Source: Loripinus fragilis
Lineage: Eukaryota > Mollusca > Bivalvia > Lucinida > Lucinidae
Length of the DNA stretch: 64,000 nt
Direction of reading: 5' to 3'
Assembly: GCA_964019695.1 (NCBI GenBank)
Contig: OZ026530.1
Coordinates: 26,548,108-26,612,107 of the forward strand
Position numbers and translations under genes: made by a program. Numbering within the stretch: position 1 is the first letter of the stretch; each line of letters begins with the position of its first letter. Positions 28,601 through 43,700 of this stretch are shown here, piece after piece. Below the pieces are notes generated by a model. That model was given only the letters and a program-made list of their open reading frames with translations. It ran no database searches and had not been told where the DNA came from.

Positions 28601-31600
28601 ACTCTTCATAAATCTCTATGTCTACCTGGAAACTTGTCTAAACCGGTCCACAAGTTAATATTGCATGAAAACCAGCTTGAACTAGTTCCCAAAAGTTAAT
28701 ATTTTTGACACTTCTGCAATATTACCCTCTAGAGAGCTAAAAATAGCATGATGAGTGTGAAACTAGCATGTGCTGCATGAAATTGACATGATTTGCTGTT
28801 TCACCTCCCAACAGGTAAATTAAAGACTTTCATGAATTTTTACAACAATTTTGTTTTGTTTTCTTTGCTTATTTATCTTTGTTTGAATAAACAAACTGTG
28901 AGAACTGTTTTATGATAACATTTAGTATTCCCCATTAAGAGAATTAATACACATTTGGAAATGCAAAATACTACATTATAATATTTTAATAACAGTTGCT
29001 TAAACTTGTGAGAAAGTCCTTAGATGTCTTAGATTGTCTTCAACAACAAAAGTGAAAGTAGCAAAATTTTCATTCTTAAATGAAAAGTCATATAACAAAA
29101 CAGTTATTGACTTCAATTTCTGTAGACATAAGGATTTATCTACCCTTAAAAGTGATATTCACCTCAGCCTATCCGCCTCGGTGAATTATCACTTTTTCGG
29201 GTAGATAAATCCTTATGTCTACCTCAATGAAGTCAATAATTGTATAATACAGATCAGTCTATCTTAAATTCCTTTTCCTAAAGTAACATGGCTAATAGAG
29301 CTTTAACAAACTGATATATCTATGTGTTATAAATTCTAAAAATATACTGATCTTTCTTTTTCTAACATTCTTAGTAAAGCATAATTGCTAGAACTACAAT
29401 AAATACTGATATTTCTGTAAAGGATCGTTAACCCTTTGCTGACATATGGACTTTTCCATAAAGTTTGATACGGTTAAATGTGTATTATGAGGGTTCACAT
29501 GATATATGATAGAATTTCCAAAAATATTGCATTTCTTTCTCTGAAGAACAATTTTGTCTTTGCAAACAGTGCAGAACCAGATGAAATGCAGCATTCTGCA
29601 GCATTTCATCAGGGTCTTCACTGTAAGCAAAAGTACCTGCTTAGGGGTTTTCTGTCTACAAAGAGTTAAGGAACCAGAAGTCACAATGATCTTTCTAAGT
29701 TAGATAGGTAACTTAGATAGGTATTTTCTACAGTTAATGTTAATTATCAGGGAATCCTCGAGCCACAAAACATATGTATGTTAACCCTTTGAAGATTGGA
29801 ACCCCTTATAGGGTTCTTAAGCAACCAGTGAAACCCAGTTTAAATGCCAGCTTAAATCAGAGTCTGCACTGTTTGCTAAGACAATATTGATCTTCAGAGA
29901 AAGAAATAAAATAAAAAAATTATGACCTGTGATTCCTCATTATATACGATCATCCTAACTTAACTGTATCAAACTTTAAGGAAAATTCCATTGGTCTTAA
30001 AAGGGTTTAAGTCCTCATTTACCAGTTTTAAGGAACCAGAAGTCACAGTCCTTCAATTTCTTGATCTCCCAGAGATTGGCTGGTATCTTCTCCTCCCCTT
30101 CTTCTTCTTCCTAGGTAAATATCAATAAGACAGCAAATGAGAAAATGTTAGCAGGATCGCTGATATATAGAGAATATTAGCGGAGTGACTTTTGATATGA
30201 GCCGTGACATGTGATTTCCAACAATGTGGCATTTTGACAAGTGTAGACTCACACCAGCCTGTGCAGACTCTTTTTAAGCTTAGAAACTCCAAATACTGTT
30301 CGGTCGGTAGGTCAGCATTAATAGCATATTCAAGCGACTAGCAAAGGCACTGATCAGACTGCACGTATGCGCAGGCTGGTCTGAGCCTTTGCTGGTCGCA
30401 CATACCACATTGTTATAAATCTCATGTCACGGCTCAATTATAAAGTTTACCAGGCTTGGCTTGGAGAATGCTTGTTGAATCCCCAGGCTTGCCAGGCGAT
30501 TCAAAATGCGAATCTGGTTGCCTATTTATCAGTTTACAAATTGGTTTACTCTTCGAAATGGGGATTATGACCTAATAATTTTTATTGAATTTCCCATTGA
30601 TTCAACATCGTCGTGGTCATTCAAAAACTGCAACGTCATGTTGACCTGATAAAGATACATACAGTGAGATAGGCAACGTTTATTAGTCCAATGTGCAGCA
30701 ATTCAGTTGATATCAGAGGGTACAGATATAAGCAACAACCACTTCAATGTTGGTATATGGAACACATTATACCACTATAGGGATGTGCCCTCAGGAAGAC
30801 TCAAACCAGCCTGCTTAATTAGTTACAGTGACTATGGTAAATGTTCTAAAATTTTAAATGTTCTCTAGTCCAATTAAATATTAGTTTTCAGGGCTGGAAT
30901 TCATAAAATGAGCCGTGACATGAGATTTCCAACAATGTGGTATGTGTGACAAGCAAAGTCTCAGATCAGCCTGCTCATACGCGCAGTCTGATCAGAGCCT
31001 TTGCTTGTCAATGAATATTCAATGAGTGTTAAGCTACTGACCGAACATCATTTGGAGGTACTAAGCTTAACAGGAAGCTGCACAGGCTCGTCTGAGTCTA
31101 TACTTGTCAAAATGTCACATTGTTGGAAATCACATATCACTGCTCAAATGCTTTTCAGAAAATAAAACTGAGAAAACCTGCACTGTTTGTCTAGGCCTTT
31201 TTGTTAGGCAACTTAGTGTTCAAAATTTTTGAATATTTACTGCACTTTTGTGTTACTTACGGCCACAGGAACTTGTCACAAACCCTTTGAATAGAAAAAG
31301 TTGGCCTATATTTACTTTTAAAGAGAAGGACTGTAACGGTTGTTGTGGGGGTACCCTATATGACTAATCAAAACAGTCGGAAATCTCAACTTATATGAGC
31401 AAACTTATAGTGTCCTGGCTTCAAGAGAAACAAGTCTGTCTAACGATACCAACCTTTTGTTCTTTCGTTGAGTAAGTCCCATGAAATAATCAAGAACAGC
31501 ACGGATATTAGCGTCTTCTTAAAACTCGTTCGTTTGCACTTTCCTCTGGAGATGGTAAAAACACAGTTCAATCGTTCTTTTCTGACTTTCATCAAAGAGA

Positions 31601-34600
31601 TGCCGATTCAAAGTGATAAGTCCTGGTTTTCAAAAGTTTTTTTCTATATGCAGTCACCAAGTTCTTGAGAATTTATTCCAAATGAAAGCCAAACGGCGAC
31701 TTTTTACAGAAATTTCGCCAACCTTTTTCTATCCGACATCCATGTTTTTCGGAAATCCCATTCACTATAGTCATGTGACGTCATCGACATGGTATGATTT
31801 TGCGATTTATATCAAGGGAAGTAACGCAATCTATTGAGTGTAATGATGTAAACTGAAGCACTCCGAAAATACACCACGTCAATATGGGGATTTTCCCAAC
31901 GGGTTTTGCCTTTTCTATGTGACGTATTTGTAACCTCGGCTTAGCATTAACCAATCAGTGATCGCGAAATTTTCAGAGCTGAACTTTTGCAAACATGGAG
32001 TGCAGGTAGAAAAGGTCGGCGTAATTTCTTTAAAAAAGTCGCCGATTCACTTTCATTTGGAATAAATTCTCAAAATTTTGACGACTGCATGTAGCAAAAA
32101 GTTATTGAAAACCAGGACTTACCACATTTAGCGGCATCTCATCGTTAGAAATCAGGAAAAAGCGATTGAACTGTGTTTTTAACAGTCTCCAGAGGAAAGT
32201 GCAAACGAACGAGTTTCGAGCAGACGCTAAAATCAGAGCTGTTTTTGATTATTTCATGGGACTTATTCAACGTAGGAACAAACGGTTGATATCGTTAGAC
32301 AGGCTAGTTTCTCTTGAACCCGGGGCACTATAGTTTTGCTTAAAAAGTTTAGTTTTCGGGCTGTTTTGACGAGTCAAACAGGGTACCCTAACAACTTGCG
32401 TTACAGTCCTTGTCTATGTTTACAGATACACACGCCTACTTTTTCATGAAAAAAGTTTGTGACAAGTTCCTGTGCTTACGGCTTGTTTCAAAAGACCTGC
32501 AGCTATTCCTGACATGGTTCTTATGGTTGCTGGAGATATGTTGAGAATCAGATCAGATGTTGATATGACCAGCTGTAGTACTTTGGTTTAACTTACCGCT
32601 TGTTTAGAAAGACCTGCAGCAATTCCTGACATGGTTCTAATGGTTGCTGGAGATATGTTAAGAATCAGATCAGATGTTGATATGTCCATATGAGCACCCT
32701 GACCAGCTGGAGTCTTACCATAGAAAGATATATCACAAGGTGACAGGATCTAAGAAGAAAAAACAGAGAACCATAAGGTCCTGAAGTACTCAACTGACAG
32801 TGAGTCACAAGAATAAAGGTTTTATGATGTTAGCCCTTAAAGTGTCAGTCGCAACAAAAGTCGACTGCTTTTCTCGTCTGCTGAGATGTTTAAGAAGCCT
32901 CTATGAAAACAGTGTGGGCCCAGATCAGACTGCTCCTATGAGCAGTCTGTTCTGGGTCCACGCTGTTTGCTTCTATACTTAATTCGTCAGTAATGCTAGA
33001 CAATTATTTGCAGCAGACGACTTCAGCAGACAACATTTTCATATGCATTTTTTTCTTGGCGCTTTAAGGGTTAAGATCAACCTAGTACAATCATTTGAAC
33101 AAACTTTGCTAGGCTCATATCCCTAATGTTACATGTCAAGAACAATGGTGATTGATCCATTAGTTCTGTAGGTGAAGATTTTTGAATAATTTTTACCTAA
33201 CATGGCATGTGACTTGGACAATATAGATATATATCAAAGCAGACGGTAAACCTGATGATTACTATGTTTTATATGAAAGTTCTTAATAAACCATGAATTT
33301 TGATACCAGTTTCATCTTAATCGGTAGAAAAATGTAAAAGAATATTTGAAAATGAAATGTAATGGAAGCGGCCATATTGTAGGCTTAGTGATGTCACACA
33401 GCCTAATCAAATATGTGTAATCAAAATAAAAGACAAACCAATGGATTATTTGCATTAATCTTTAATAAAACATTTTCCTTATGTATAAAGCTGCATATAT
33501 ATCTGCTGAAACACAGATGATGTGATAGTATTGATAACTAAAAATTAAGCAGTTGAAAAAATTCTGAAAACTAATTTTAAAAAATATTCACAATGGCAGC
33601 TAAATGTTGGCCACATTAAATTCTTTTAATGCTCATAACTTCCCCATTTTCATCCGATTTTGATGTAACTTGTATCAAAATTCATGATTTATAGAGCTAT
33701 TTCTGATAAAATATACTTATCATTAGGGTTGCTGTCCCCTTTAAGGTTGTCTCTTCCAAGCATGATTAATTGATTAAGTTAAGGCTTAAAGCCCCAGTCA
33801 ACAATATCCATATGAAATTCTACTTCAATGCTACAAATCAAGATCCAAGGACATTGGCCTTTTGGTTTCACAGAGGAAGATTTTTTAAAAAAAAGATTTA
33901 TAATAGATGGATGCATGAGATTGTGTCTTGAATGAAAAACAATCTTGTTATACTATACAACCAAGCAAATACTCTTAGGCTTCATTCACACTGCAGTTTG
34001 CTTATATTTTGAAACATCTTCAAGATTTTTTTTATGTTTTGGAACTGTTACCCATAATGACAAAAATAAAAGTTGCCATTTCAATGAAATATTTGACTAT
34101 ATGTGGATTTTAAAATATGCTTAACAATGTTGCAAGATTTGCCTAGTTTGTCCAAATTTGGCTCCTTATTTGAGTCAGAGATTGGCCCAGTTTGTAAGTC
34201 TTACATATAAACAAAGAAAATTATATCATGACCATTTACATGCTAGCGAACTAACATACCTGAGAACCTGCTGCTCTGTTATCATACTGACAAGATACAA
34301 TACCAAGTTTCTTGATATTAGCTGACATGTCCATGGTTTCTGGAGTCTGCCTCATTCTGAACATCAGCTCAGTCTGAAACAAATCAACAAGTGTGTAAAA
34401 ATGACTCACTCTTGTCAGCTTTTGAGTGGTTGAATCCCAGATCTGAGCCTCACCAGATTCATTATAGTGTGATCTTGAGCAAGATACTTTATCCCCAATA
34501 CTTAGCCCTTTCCTGCTAAGCTCCACCCACAATGAATAATTATATAATTGTACAAAGAACAAAGAAATTGCTTACAAGAGTTGCCTGATTTGGGTCTGCT

Positions 34601-37600
34601 CTGTTTGCAAAAGTGTTAAAAGGCGTCTCTATGAGGTAAAGGGTTAATACTGCTCATATCAATCTATACTGTAAAGGTACTTGTGAGAAATTCTTTACTG
34701 AACAGGTACTTGTGAGAATTAGTGTTGCAATTAGTATAGGGGACTGTACATATTTAGCATTACTATTTCTGGCTAGAGTCAAAATAACGGCCTGGTTATA
34801 CACCTAAACCAGGTTCTATAACCATACTTTTTATTTTTGCACAGTCTCTTTTAAGAGTTCTCACATTATGGCTATTTTTCAATGTTCTTACAATAAACAA
34901 TAGCTGATGTGTCATATTGCAATATGTAATTGGCAAAATTTCAACAAAAACATCATGATACATATGCAGCTACCAAATCCAACTGAACTACTAGATAGAT
35001 CATTTCTTACAACTAATTATTATCACACAAAGATAGACTAACATGAATACAAACATTAACAAATAAAACAATAGACTAAGAAATAACCAATAAATAAGTA
35101 GAGTAGTTATGGCAATATCTAACAAGACAAATTCGACGAATTTATATCCCCCGACGAAGGGTTATTTGAGAGAAACATGTAAATCACAAAACATAAATCC
35201 CATTTATCTAAGTCTTAGTTCACCTTCAGTATCATTCAACTCATAACAAACACCTGTCAAGTATGCTTTAGTGCTTAGTTTAATAAAAAAAATATACTTA
35301 CATCTGCACAATTTCAATATCTGACCTTTAAACCCAACCCCAGAAGTCAAGGGTGTGTGTAAATTCAAAGTTTTACCTTGCATGTAGGTCTACACTTCTT
35401 CCACTTTCATTTGATATGCAACATGACCACTTTTAGAAAAGAAAAAAAAAATGACCTTTTGACCCCACCCCAGGGGGTCGTTGTTGTGTGTAATGACAGC
35501 ATATTTGCTTTCATGGTGCTCTGTGCTCAATTCCCTTTAATTTGATATGCAACATGACTACTTTCAGAAAAAGATATAGTTTGACCTTTTGACCCTACCC
35601 CCTGGGTCTAGGGTGTGTCTGTGGGCAAAATATTTGCTACCATGTTGCTGCCAGCGTTGTCAGCTTTAATTTGATATGCAACATGACTACTTTCAGAAAA
35701 AGATATAGTTTGACCTTTTGACCCCGCCCCCTGGGTCGAGGGTGTGTCTGTGGGCAAAATATTTGCTACCATGTTGCTGCCAGCTTTAATTTGATATGCA
35801 ACATGACCATATTCTGAAAAAGTTTAATTTTGACCTCGGCCCCACCCCCTAAGTCCACCCAACAGGCTCGGACCCAGGCCTTCAAACTGAAATCCCGTTC
35901 GATATGTTTCATATCTATTGCTGCTCTGCCTGTATGCAAAATTTCAGCAAAAAATATTAACAATTGCCTTAGTTTTTGCGAAATTTAAATATTTGACCTT
36001 TGACCCATTAGGTGGGGTCAAAGGGGGTGGGGTAAAACTTTGACACTGCCATGCTTATCTACAGGCACTTGGCAATCATGGTCTAATAGCGAGAAGTTGT
36101 TAAATATAATAGCTTTGATAAAATGTGAAGATCATCACACAAAAAAGCTAATATAGGTTTTGCCTTATAATTGCCTATACTAAAACAAGGGCAATAACTC
36201 AAGTGTTAAGGGGTTGATTTTGACCAAACTTATTGGATGTTTGAGAGTTCATAGTACTTATCATTTGTACCAAGAATGAATCAAATCTGACCAATAGGTA
36301 CTGAGATATGGTTCCGGACGGACGGACGGAATGGACGGACGGACGGACAGACGGACGGACGGACGGACGCACGGACGACGCCAAAACTATATCCCTCCGA
36401 CTTCGTCGGGGGATAATAAAAATATCAAAAGATGATATATGTAGACCCATATAAACTAACATCATACTTCATATATCAAGTTGACATAACATATAAAATG
36501 TGTTACAGTACAGTCCATTTTATACAGAGTTTTAGAAACAGGTTCTGATAAGCTCTGAGTGCTTTGCAAATAGAAATGATCTGACAAATCAAAACACATA
36601 CCTATAACATGACCTATATTAATTAAACATTTCAACATTTGCAAATGAATAAGTTTGAGTTATTTTTCGGTTATGTTAGGAATATCTATAGCTTGATTGA
36701 CTTGCTAGCAAGATGGCACAATGCCACTGGTGCTTTTGCAGAGATTTTGAGCTATTCTTCCAGTTGTGAAATGTTTACAAGAGCACTGGCTACATAGAGC
36801 AATGAAGTATGCCAGGCACCATATGCTTACATTAGAATGTAAACAAACACAAAAGCTATCAGGAATACCTAAAACATTGATTTTCAAATTAACTTAGCTA
36901 CAAAACAGTGCTGCATGGTCCTTGACACTTGATCCATATTTTGTATGCAATACATGCTCAACAGTATGCCTCAGGGTTCCCATAGAAATTCCAAATCACA
37001 ATTCCATGATTTTTCCATGATTTTCCATGATCAACAATGTAATTTCCATGACTATTTAATGCATGGCCTACAACCTCCCTTTTTAGCAGCATCTTCACCA
37101 CGCTGAACATAAATGCGGAATGCAGCAACAACAGCATGCTTGTAGACCATGCATGCATTTTGAAATTATTAAAACTTGAGACCATCAGTAGCCAGAAACT
37201 AGCTGTCGGACACACAAGTGTCCGACAGCTAGATTTCTGGCTACTGGTGGTTTCTTCAAATTATTTAACAAAATTCCATGATTTTTCCATGATTATTCAG
37301 GGTTTTCTTTTTTTAAAATCCATGATTTTTCCATGAATGGAATTTATTTTAGTGATTTTCCTGATTTTCCATGATTCCCAGAGCTTGTGGGAACCCTGAT
37401 GCCTACAAATTCAAAAGATTGTTGGTATTTTTATACTGACCTCTTGCATCCTCTGTTAATTTTGATTGGCTGATTAAGTCATGTGATATCAGTTGAATTA
37501 AGAATGAATTATGGAAAAGTATGAAGACTGAAATTGGCTATACTCTTGAGTAAGATTTTGGTTGAAAATGTGTATATATTAGCTAAAACTTAACTACGGT

Positions 37601-37671
37601 AAATCTTGTATTAGTTCGTACAGCAAAAAATAATTATTTTTCTCTGTGTACGAACTAATAAAAATTATTTT

Positions 37672-37713
<42 letters not shown>

Positions 37714-40700
37714 GGCACTGTACGAACTAATAAAATGAAATTCTGAAGATTGAAAAAACGGGGCCAAAACATGCGACAATTGCCAAAGAGGGAGGAATTT
37801 CTGTTTATCCTTTTAGTCTTATCACAAATCGAATGTCTGATTAGTATCTTCAATAAAACTTACATTCTTAATAGCATGGTGAAGATTGAAAATAAACAAC
37901 CAAATCACCTACTGTGCCGTTTCAACCAACTTGTTTTACATACAGCGTGCGATATACCCGGGGATATCACCCGGTAAACTCGTTCTTTTACATCTCGGAC
38001 CCAGTACTGGACTAGTCAAGGATGACAATTGTCTTGATTGGAAATTTTAACAAAAATAGTACAACTTCTGTTCACTGCCGACGGCTAGCTCTACAACGTG
38101 AAGCTGATGTATATCGCAGCTTTCGTTTTGGGTCAATTTTCTTAGAACCCTCGAAAATGCAACACAGAAGTAGACAAGACAATGTTTTAAGATGTGTGTG
38201 TACATAAGTCCGACAGGCTAGACGTACGTATGCTTGATTTTTTCTTGATGTGGAGTGCACGTTCTGAATGAAAACTGAAAATGAAATGGACTTCTAAATG
38301 TGAAAAAAAATTGGTTTTCCAGACAAATTATCGCTTAGTGAAGGTGTTAAGTATTGCAGACTGCTTTAAGGGTAGCATTCTGCAATTCTTTTGACTTTCT
38401 ATGTGTCTTGATCCACATCTGAATTAAGGGTGAGGTTGGCGCCGTTAAACCGGTAGAAGCCCTCCAGTAAAATATTTTACTGACCGTTCCAAGGCGGTAC
38501 TTCTTTTGTGGATCTTTTATGTTTTTGTTCTGTCTTGTGTTTGCTTTGTTTTGTGCGTGTCTGTTTATATGTGCTTTGTGGTCACCTGCTGGGAAATGGC
38601 TGACCTCTTGGCTCTCGTTTGTGGTGTCTACTGTGAGTTTGTCACTTTCCCATTGGTATCCTGGGTCAGGTGTGGTACTTAATTGTATTGATTCCTGATC
38701 TTTGCACCCTTACTTACTTTCTAAATGTGAAAATATGAACAGCTGGAACGCAGAACTCTCATTCATGAGAGTAGTACATTTCTCTGCCTATGCATTGTAA
38801 AAAGACCCACAACTCACGTTTTTCGAATGTTTACTCCATTTAAAGCCTTTGTATGAACACCTATATGTTTCTGTATTGGTTCGAGTCGCAGTATTCCATT
38901 TCCATAACATATTCATGTATTCTTGTGGCGACTTGCATGCACACCCCCTTTCATGTTAGCATTTTAAGATTATGATAATGGCAATCAATGTAGAACCAGA
39001 TTCTCGTACTACGTCATCTATGGATGGTCGCGCCATCATGTGCGGATCCAGAGGGGGTCCGGACCCCCCTGGAAAATAACAAAAATATAGGGTTTCTTAG
39101 CAATACTGGTCCGGATCCCCTTAAAATCACAAAGCTACCAATCCAGCATTCAATGTTAGGCCATTATCGGCCCGCCAGAGAAACGCCATTTAAATAGCGT
39201 TTCGCTGGCGGGCCGTTGATGGCCCGCTTATAATGGTATTTGGATCCGTCCTCCCCTCATCAAACTAAAACTAGAGGACCTGAAGGTCCTAAGGCGCTCA
39301 CCTGATTTCCTTAATAATGTTAAAATAGTTCAAGGTCAACTATAGCTTATAATGAAACAAATTTTGTTTTACCACATATTGGGGTCGCAGCCATTTTGGT
39401 CAAGTGACCCAAATAATCCAATGAATACTCCATCAAACAGCCCAGTGATTTCTGAGGAAAAGATGTTTAGATAGGTATGTGGCAGTCCAAATGAGTGGCC
39501 TTGGATAAAAGGTCACAGGTCAGATTGACATTTGGTACTCATATAAAACCAATGCCTCATTAGGTTAAACATTTCTTGCAAGCTAGTATTATGATTTCGA
39601 CCTAAGCAGTTATATAAAAATGAGCATTTCAAGATTTTTCCCATATAAATGCAATAGGAATCAAATTTGACATTGCTATAAAGTAGGTCAAGGTCAACCT
39701 AGATTCATCATTTGTGCAAATTGGATAGGGGCTACATCCACAATGCTAGATACCAAGTCCCAAGGCCATTGGCCTTTTGGCTCCAGAGAAGAAGATATTT
39801 CAATGGTTTTTACCATATATGGGCATGGTGGCCATCTTGGTCATGTGACCAGTGCAATTGGTATAAATTTCGATTAACCTGTCATGAAGAGTCTTCATAT
39901 GAAATTTGAGTTCAGTTGGCCTAGTTGCTTCTGAAGAAACTATGTTTTAATGTGTTGATGGGACTCTAATATGAGCGACCTAGGCTGAAAAGTAAAAGGT
40001 CAACCTTGACCTTTGAAACTTATTTATAGCCATTGTCTAATTAGGGTCATATCAAGTGAGAATAATGACTTTAGCTTCAACAGTATTCAAAAAATCAACT
40101 TTTCAAAAAAAATCCCATTTAAATGCATTAGGAAGCAAATTTGACCTTGATGTATAGTAGGCCAAGGTCAACCTAGGATCATCATTTGAACAAACTTGGT
40201 AGGCCCCACATCCCCAATGCTACACACCAAGTCCCAAGGTCATCAGCCTTCTCGTTCTGGAGAAGAAGATTTTTAAAGGGTTTTTACCATATATGGGCAT
40301 GGCGGTCATCTTGGTCATGTGACCAAAATATTTTGTACAAATTTTGGCTAACTTAGCATAAGGAGTCTTCACATGAAATTTGAGTTTAATTGGGCCAATG
40401 GTTTGTGAGAAAACTATGATCTAATATATAGATGGTACTCCAATATGAGCAACTTAGCTGAAAGGTCAAAGGTCAACCTTGACCTTTGGGACTTATTTAT
40501 AGCCATTGTCTAATTAGGTTAAACATATCAAGTGAGAATAATGACTTTGGCTTCAACAGTATTCAAAAAATCAACTTTTCAAAAAAATTCCCATTTAAAT
40601 GCATTAGGAAGCAAATTTGACCTTGACGTTAAGTAGGTCAAGGTCAACCTAGGATCATCATTTGAACAAACTTGGTAGGCCCCACATCCCCAATGCTACA

Positions 40701-43700
40701 TACCAAGTCCCAAGGTCATCGGCCTTCTGGTTCTGGAGAAGAAGATTTTTAAAGGGTTTTTACCATATATGGGCGTGGCAGCCATCTTGGTCATGTGACC
40801 AGGACCATTTGAACAAACTTTAGTTCCCGCGTCCTAAGGAGTCTCCATATGAAATTTGAGTTTAATTGGCCCAGTGGTTTCAGAGGAGAAGATGTTTGAA
40901 AATGTTGACGGACGGACGACGGACGGACGGACGGACGGACGGACGACGGAGTGACTGGTATACTATTAGCTCACCCATGAGCCTTCGGCTCAGGTGAGCT
41001 AAAAAACAAACAAAAAAACGTCAAAGTTGGACCCCATCTGACAAACTTTCTGGATCCGCACATGGCCAAAACACAAGAAAACCTGTCTTTCATGATTTGA
41101 GGCCCGGTTACGGTGAAATGATTGGATTTCGCAGGGAATCTTTAATAGCCAAAAAAAGTGTTGGTTGCACATGCTAGTCTTTGCACTCTTGTGTAGCTGG
41201 TCGTAAACAGCTTATTTCCGTTTTAGTCGCCGTTGGGAGGTATTTTCATTTTTTTATTAGTGGCGACCCTGTTCATACGCAGCCGAATTCTGATCTGGGT
41301 CACTGTTTTCATGTCCAACAAACAGGACACATGGCTTAGCTTAATGTGTCATGTATATTTTCTTGCGTCAAGGCCACCTCGTGCGACCCCAAATCTTAAA
41401 ACAACACGTGGCCGGAATTGAAGTGAGCGGTCTCTTTGATCTTAAAAAGGATCATGCTGTCTTTGCCTTTGACGTCAATTGATATAATTAGCAGACGGTT
41501 TGTGAAATGACCAGGCCCGGCAATACATATGTCCAAGCATTCTCTGGTATAGAAAGTCCCTGATATGTCGTACTAATGTGGAAACTTCGATATGGGCGGA
41601 GACAGGGGGATGGAGGGGGGCATAGATTTTATCAACACCTGCTATGCACATTTGTTAGACCCAGCACTTTAAAATAGTGGAAGTCAAACGGGATACTGAC
41701 TATTTAGGTATTGTGCTTGATAGTTTTGAAAATGAGACATATAGTATATGTAGAGTAATTAAATTAAGCACTTTAAATTTGAAATTCTCTTCCAACATCA
41801 ATCAGTTTAGTGTTAAAACATGACATGATGATACAATACCTATTCTCATTAACACTTTCTTGTGTATAAACATAGCAAATAAACAACTGAACTATCTAAG
41901 TTGAACAGATCCAGGAAACATACCAAAATTAGATCACAAGACTTAACCGCTAATTTCATCATAATTATTTACTTGACCAAAGAACTCTTATAGGCAAATG
42001 AATAATTATTTTCAGCTTGAATTTTTTCCATAAAAACAAACCCAAGAGATTTAGATATAGTAATTATCTGTAAAAGGCGAAACTAAATGCAATTGGGCAT
42101 TGCTGTCACATGGTTAGTATCTATATAAAAAAATAAACCTTTATTGAAAAATGCACATCAAGGAATAATGTATAGAGAAGTCTCAGTAACATACAAGCCA
42201 GTGTGGTGTACTGGCCTTGTACCAAGGGCACCCTAGTTTGATCCCCAGCTCTTCTAGTCTGTTGAATGATACTTTAAGCCGAGGCCCTATCTCTGGTACA
42301 TTTTAAACCTGATTCAGTGACTGCAGGCTAAGCCTTAGGGTGCACCCAGACATAAAAGCAAAAAAAAAACATAAACCGGCCGAGCTCAGTACAGGTTACT
42401 GCCAAGGAATAGTCCCAAAAAATATGCAATGGTGTTTCAGGATGATAAAAAACATATTACAGCTAATAAGTTTGTCATTTGTCCATTGTGATCTTATTTT
42501 GCTGGATCAGCATCTAGGAACAGTAAAAACCACAGGTTTAGATAAACAAAAATTTTCGGCCGACAACTGTAAATATTTTCTTACCCATCAATTTTAACAT
42601 ATGTTTTGGGTGCTCAAAAGAACTGTCTCATTGAGACGGTTCTTTTGAGTACCAACAACATATGTTTTGGTTGAGAAATAAGAAAAATATTTTTGTTACA
42701 CACTCATAACTATGAAAACATTAACATTTAATCTTATAGCTGCCATAAAAATCCTATGCATTGGGACATGTCAACCAAATGTTGTAATCATACTGAAATT
42801 TCAACAAATTACTTTAACTCTTTACAGACCAAACATTGACAAACAATGAAGACCCAGATGAAATGCCACATTAAATGTGGCATTTCATCAGGGTCTACAC
42901 TGTTTGTTAAGACAAAAGAAATACAATATTTTTTGAAATTATAACCTGTGACCCCTTAATATATACAATGGATCATCCTCACTTTATTGTACATTACTTT
43001 GGGGAAAAGTCATTTGGTTTGAAACAGGTTAAACATTCAGCAATGCATCTTAATGTACTGGCAGATTGGCAAACAAATCAGGCTGATCAGACCCAATCCG
43101 CTAGATCTTTCAGTCTGATCTGGGTGAGAAATAAGAAAACTAGTCCCAATTTTCGGATGATTAAGGTAGCTAATTACAAGTTACCTGCTCACTCTGAAAC
43201 TACAGTTGGGTTCAATGAAATGAAGAATAAACAAAAGATGATAAGCTTCATGTAAAATTGTTAACATTTATTCAGCCAATTGGTAGTTAAATTGTATTAG
43301 CTGTTTGCAGTATAAACCATTCCACAGGTCCAATACAGGTGTGGAAAATAAGATGGGTTGGCAAAAATCAAAATCTTAGGAACAAGAGGGCTCTTGGGCC
43401 GCAGTTCACTCATCTGACTATATCTGTTTATAAGGTTAATGAAAAGCATTACCCTCCTAACATCAAGCTATGAATTTTGATGGATCAGTAGTTTAAATAA
43501 GGGCATCATTGTTCAAACTGTATATTTTGTAGACGTTTAGCCAGAAGGCAGTAACTGATAACTGTCTTGGAAGTGAACAGTTTCTTAGATATTAAGCAAC
43601 ATATCAGGGCTTTAGATAAGCCTGCGTACCGCGTAAATTACGCAAATATTTGGCAGGATACGTATTTATTTAAATTCTAGTGTGTATCATGTAGGAAAAA

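Noticed and set aside
36199..36465. Frame with repeated 'PSVRPSVR'
   Set aside because: It is a translation of the (GGAC)n minisatellite inside a repeat, not a protein.
37594..37853. Minus-strand frames with long Phe runs
   Set aside because: They come from the uninterrupted A tract at 37675-37710.
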